This document shows positions 62,704 to 64,000 of a stretch of DNA of 64,000 nucleotides, piece by piece. Location: assembly GCF_001423245.1 (NCBI RefSeq), contig NZ_LMOH01000028.1, forward strand, positions 168,116 to 232,115. The letters run 5' to 3'. The stretch comes from Aureimonas sp. Leaf324 (GTDB taxonomy: Bacteria; Pseudomonadota; Alphaproteobacteria; Rhizobiales; Rhizobiaceae). Numbering within the stretch: position 1 is the stretch's first letter; each line of letters begins with the position of its first letter. The notes beneath the pieces were generated by a model, which saw only the letters and a program-made list of their open reading frames with translations, did not search any database and was not told the DNA's origin. Made by a program: the position numbers and the translations under genes.

Positions 62704-63183
62704 TCAGGCCTCTTCGCCCTCGGCCTTCTTCTTGGCAGCGCGGGGCTTCTTGGCGGGCGCCGCCTCGTCGCTCGCCGTCTCGGCGGCCGGCTTGGCCTTG
62801 GCGGCCTTCTTCGGCGCGGCGTCGGACGTCGTGTCGGCGACCGGCTTGGCAGCCTTCTCGGCCTTCGCGGACGGCGCCTTGCCGTCGGTCAGGATCTCGG
62901 CGATGCGGATCAGCGTCAGGTCCTGGCGGTGGCCGCGGCTGCGCTTGGAGTTCTGGCGGCGACGCTTCTTGAAGGAGATGACCTTCGGTCCGCGCGTCTG
63001 CTCGACGATCTCGCCGACCACGGTGGCGCCGGCCACGAAGGGCGCGCCGATCGTCGAGCCCACCATCAGGACTTCGGTGAAGGAAACGCTGTCGCCGGCC
63101 TCGCCGGGCAGGCGCTCGATCTCGAACTGGTCGTTGGCGGCGACGCGGTACTGCTTGCCGCCAGTCTTGATCACTGCGAACAT
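62704..63183 (-). CDS. rplU: 50S ribosomal protein L21 with extended C-terminus
   Basis: 159 residues. The L21 core is 1-100 ([57 protein letters not shown]; core motif [15 protein letters not shown]). A 55-residue tail of Ala, Lys and Glu follows, about 1.5 times the usual L21 length, as in other alphaproteobacteria. ATG 63183. Confidence 0.97.
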   Translation of the reverse strand: MFAVIKTGGKQYRVAANDQFEIERLPGEAGDSVSFTEVLMVGSTIGAPFVAGATVVGEIVEQTRGPKVISFKKRRRQNSKRSRGHRQDLTLIRIAEILTDGKAPSAKAEKAAKPVADTTSDAAPKKAAKAKPAAETASDEAAPAKKPRAAKKKAEGEEA

Positions 63184-63506
63184 GTCTTGGCCTTTTCAGG
63201 ATCGGCTCTCGGATGCGTCGAGCATCGCGGGCCGTCTTCTTGTGTTTCTTTCGAACGATGCCGCGACGCGAACCGCCCTGCACGAGGCACGGCCGGACGC
63301 AGGTCACGACGCGCGTTGCCTAGCGCCACCGGCCGCAAAGGTCAAGGGATATGGCCGCCGCAACGACCCGCCTTCAAAGTGTCACGACCGACGTCGATTG
63401 CCTCTTGTGAAGCGCCCCGATCCTTTGCTAGAGAGCCCTCGCGCCTTGAGGGCGCCGACCACGCTTATCAGCGTATGCTTCATCGATCGCAAGATCGACC
63501 TCGGAC
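63184..63506. other. Intergenic region between rplU and tRNA-Ser (323 bp)
   Basis: No gene seen. It should hold the minus-strand rplU leader/promoter and the plus-strand tRNA promoter. For the latter, TTGTGA near 63404, 17 bases, then CTAGAG near 63427 is a weak sigma-70-like candidate about 75 bases upstream of the tRNA. No repeat or attachment-site core is evident. Confidence 0.4.
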
Positions 63507-63596
63507 GGAGAGGTGGCAGAGTGGTTGAATGCACCGCACTCGAAATGCGGCATACTCGCAAGGGTATCGGGGGTTCAAATCCCTCCCTCTCCGCCA
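63507..63596 (+). tRNA. tRNA-Ser (anticodon CGA)
   Basis: 90 bases including an encoded CCA. Acceptor GGAGAGG pairs with CCTCTCC. The D-region has GTGGTTGAATG, the anticodon loop is CTCGAAA (CGA, reading UCG), and a long variable arm (ACTCGCAAGGGTATC region) is typical of class II serine tRNAs. The T-loop is GTTCAAATC. It lies directly before the IS end. Confidence 0.97.
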
Positions 63597-63607
63597 CTCC
63601 AATGATT

Positions 63608-64000
63608 TCAGCAGGCTACGGATTTCCTGGCGTTTTCCGGCCACGAGCTGGTGACACTAGGGTTAGGACTCATAGCTTTGAGCCAGAACAGGACGGTAGC
63701 TGCGAGCGCGATGGCGGAGAAGAAGACGGTCGGACAGTGGTCGTAGCGGGTTGCGACGCGGCACCAGTCCTTCAGCCGCCCGAACATGATCTTGATGCGG
63801 TTGCGTCGCCGGTAGTGGCGCTTGTCGTGTTTGACAGGCACATTGCGAGACCGTCGGCCCGGAATGCAGGGTTTGATGCCCTTCGCTGCTAGAGCGTCCC
63901 GGAACCAGTCAGCATCGTAGCCGTGATCGCCGAGCAGCCACTGCGCCTTGGGCAGATCGTCAAGCAAGGCTGCCGCGCCGGTGTAGTCGCTGACGGGCCG
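63608..64000 (-). CDS. IS5-family (IS427-type) transposase, partial, catalytic Glu replaced
   Basis: The frame is open to the right edge, so the N-terminal part is outside. Visible DDE features are a D in LLGDHGYDADWFRDALAAKG and the Y-2-R-3-E-6-K box, which here reads Y-RR-R-NRI-K-IMFGRL-K. The Glu position is Lys (AAG, 63791-63793). If correct, the enzyme is inactive. The end (from about SPNP onward) is not transposase-like and probably reads out of the element into flanking DNA to the TGA at 63608. Confidence 0.85.
   Translation of the reverse strand, partial: RPVSDYTGAAALLDDLPKAQWLLGDHGYDADWFRDALAAKGIKPCIPGRRSRNVPVKHDKRHYRRRNRIKIMFGRLKDWCRVATRYDHCPTVFFSAIALAATVLFWLKAMSPNPSVTSSWPENARKSVAC
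63660..64000 (-). mobile_element. IS5-family insertion sequence, one end in window
   Basis: The transposase's 3' side ends near GGGTTAGGACTCAT (from about 63660), a probable terminal inverted repeat, next to CTA (63657-63659) that could be the TA-type target. The other end is beyond the window, so boundary and family subgroup are inferred. The element lies about 65 bases past tRNA-Ser. Confidence 0.7.

Overview
The window is a stretch of alphaproteobacterial chromosome, most likely from the Hyphomicrobiales (Rhizobiales). The evidence is high G+C by eye (not counted), very strong third-position G/C bias, and gene orders familiar from that group: dapF-mtaB-ftsY-yciB, the ccmABCDG block beside acnA, priA followed by atpHAGDC, and rplU-rpmA-GNAT-obgE-proB-proA-nadD-rsfS-rlmH-envC-ctpA. 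Families typical of these bacteria (IalB, DUF2794, DUF1223) also occur. No rRNA is present, so genus cannot be assigned; a family near Aurantimonadaceae is only a guess. Apart from an insertion sequence at the right edge this is almost entirely core chromosome. I see no CRISPR array, prophage or secondary-metabolite cluster.

Layout. 1-13 kb: small transporters, a GST, an orphan BrnA-type protein, rlmN, an IalB protein, thpR, an arylesterase divergent from a LolD/YbbA-type ABC exporter, a Bax-inhibitor-1 protein, and a DUF1223/small ORF/DUF2794 run. 13-20 kb: acnA divergent from the cytochrome c maturation genes ccmA, ccmB, ccmC, ccmD and ccmG, with a GNAT gene between ccmB and ccmC. 20-29 kb (mostly minus strand): MFS transporter, Nudix, YigZ, DUF533, then yciB, ftsY, mtaB, dapF and a TauE/SafE exporter. 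29-34 kb: rplS, a bile-acid-symporter-family protein, leuC, a membrane diguanylate cyclase and a GNAT. 34-40 kb: sdhCDA, a terminator, an App1-like gene, sdhB, a secreted MsrA and Dps. 40-50 kb: fructose-6-phosphate aldolase, priA, two small envelope proteins and the F1 operon atpHAGDC, which carries an extra small Cys-rich gene between atpD and atpC. 50-63 kb (minus strand): GNAT-rppH, a divergent polysaccharide deacetylase, ctpA-envC, rlmH-rsfS, nadD-proA-proB-obgE, DUF3833-GNAT and rpmA-rplU. 63.5-64 kb: tRNA-Ser(CGA) and the end of an IS5-family element.

How the genes work together. Aconitase, succinate dehydrogenase, cytochrome c maturation and F1-ATPase describe an aerobic respiratory metabolism. 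RlmN, RlmH, RsfS, ObgE, L19, L21 and L27 serve the ribosome. EnvC and CtpA, with the divergent deacetylase that usually accompanies them, are linked to the cell envelope and division. MsrA and Dps handle oxidative damage.

The most notable observation is in ftsY. The membrane-targeting N-terminus and the NG GTPase domain lie in different frames. They are joined by a run of nine A on the coding strand that forms an A-AAA-AAA slippery heptamer, followed 16 bases later by a perfect 9-bp GNRA-loop hairpin. This is either a homopolymer indel (sequencing error or mutation) or programmed slippage. Also worth a look are the Cys-rich gene inside the atp operon, the sdhA/sdhB split, the dyad between acnA and ccmA, and an IS5 transposase whose catalytic Glu codon reads Lys.
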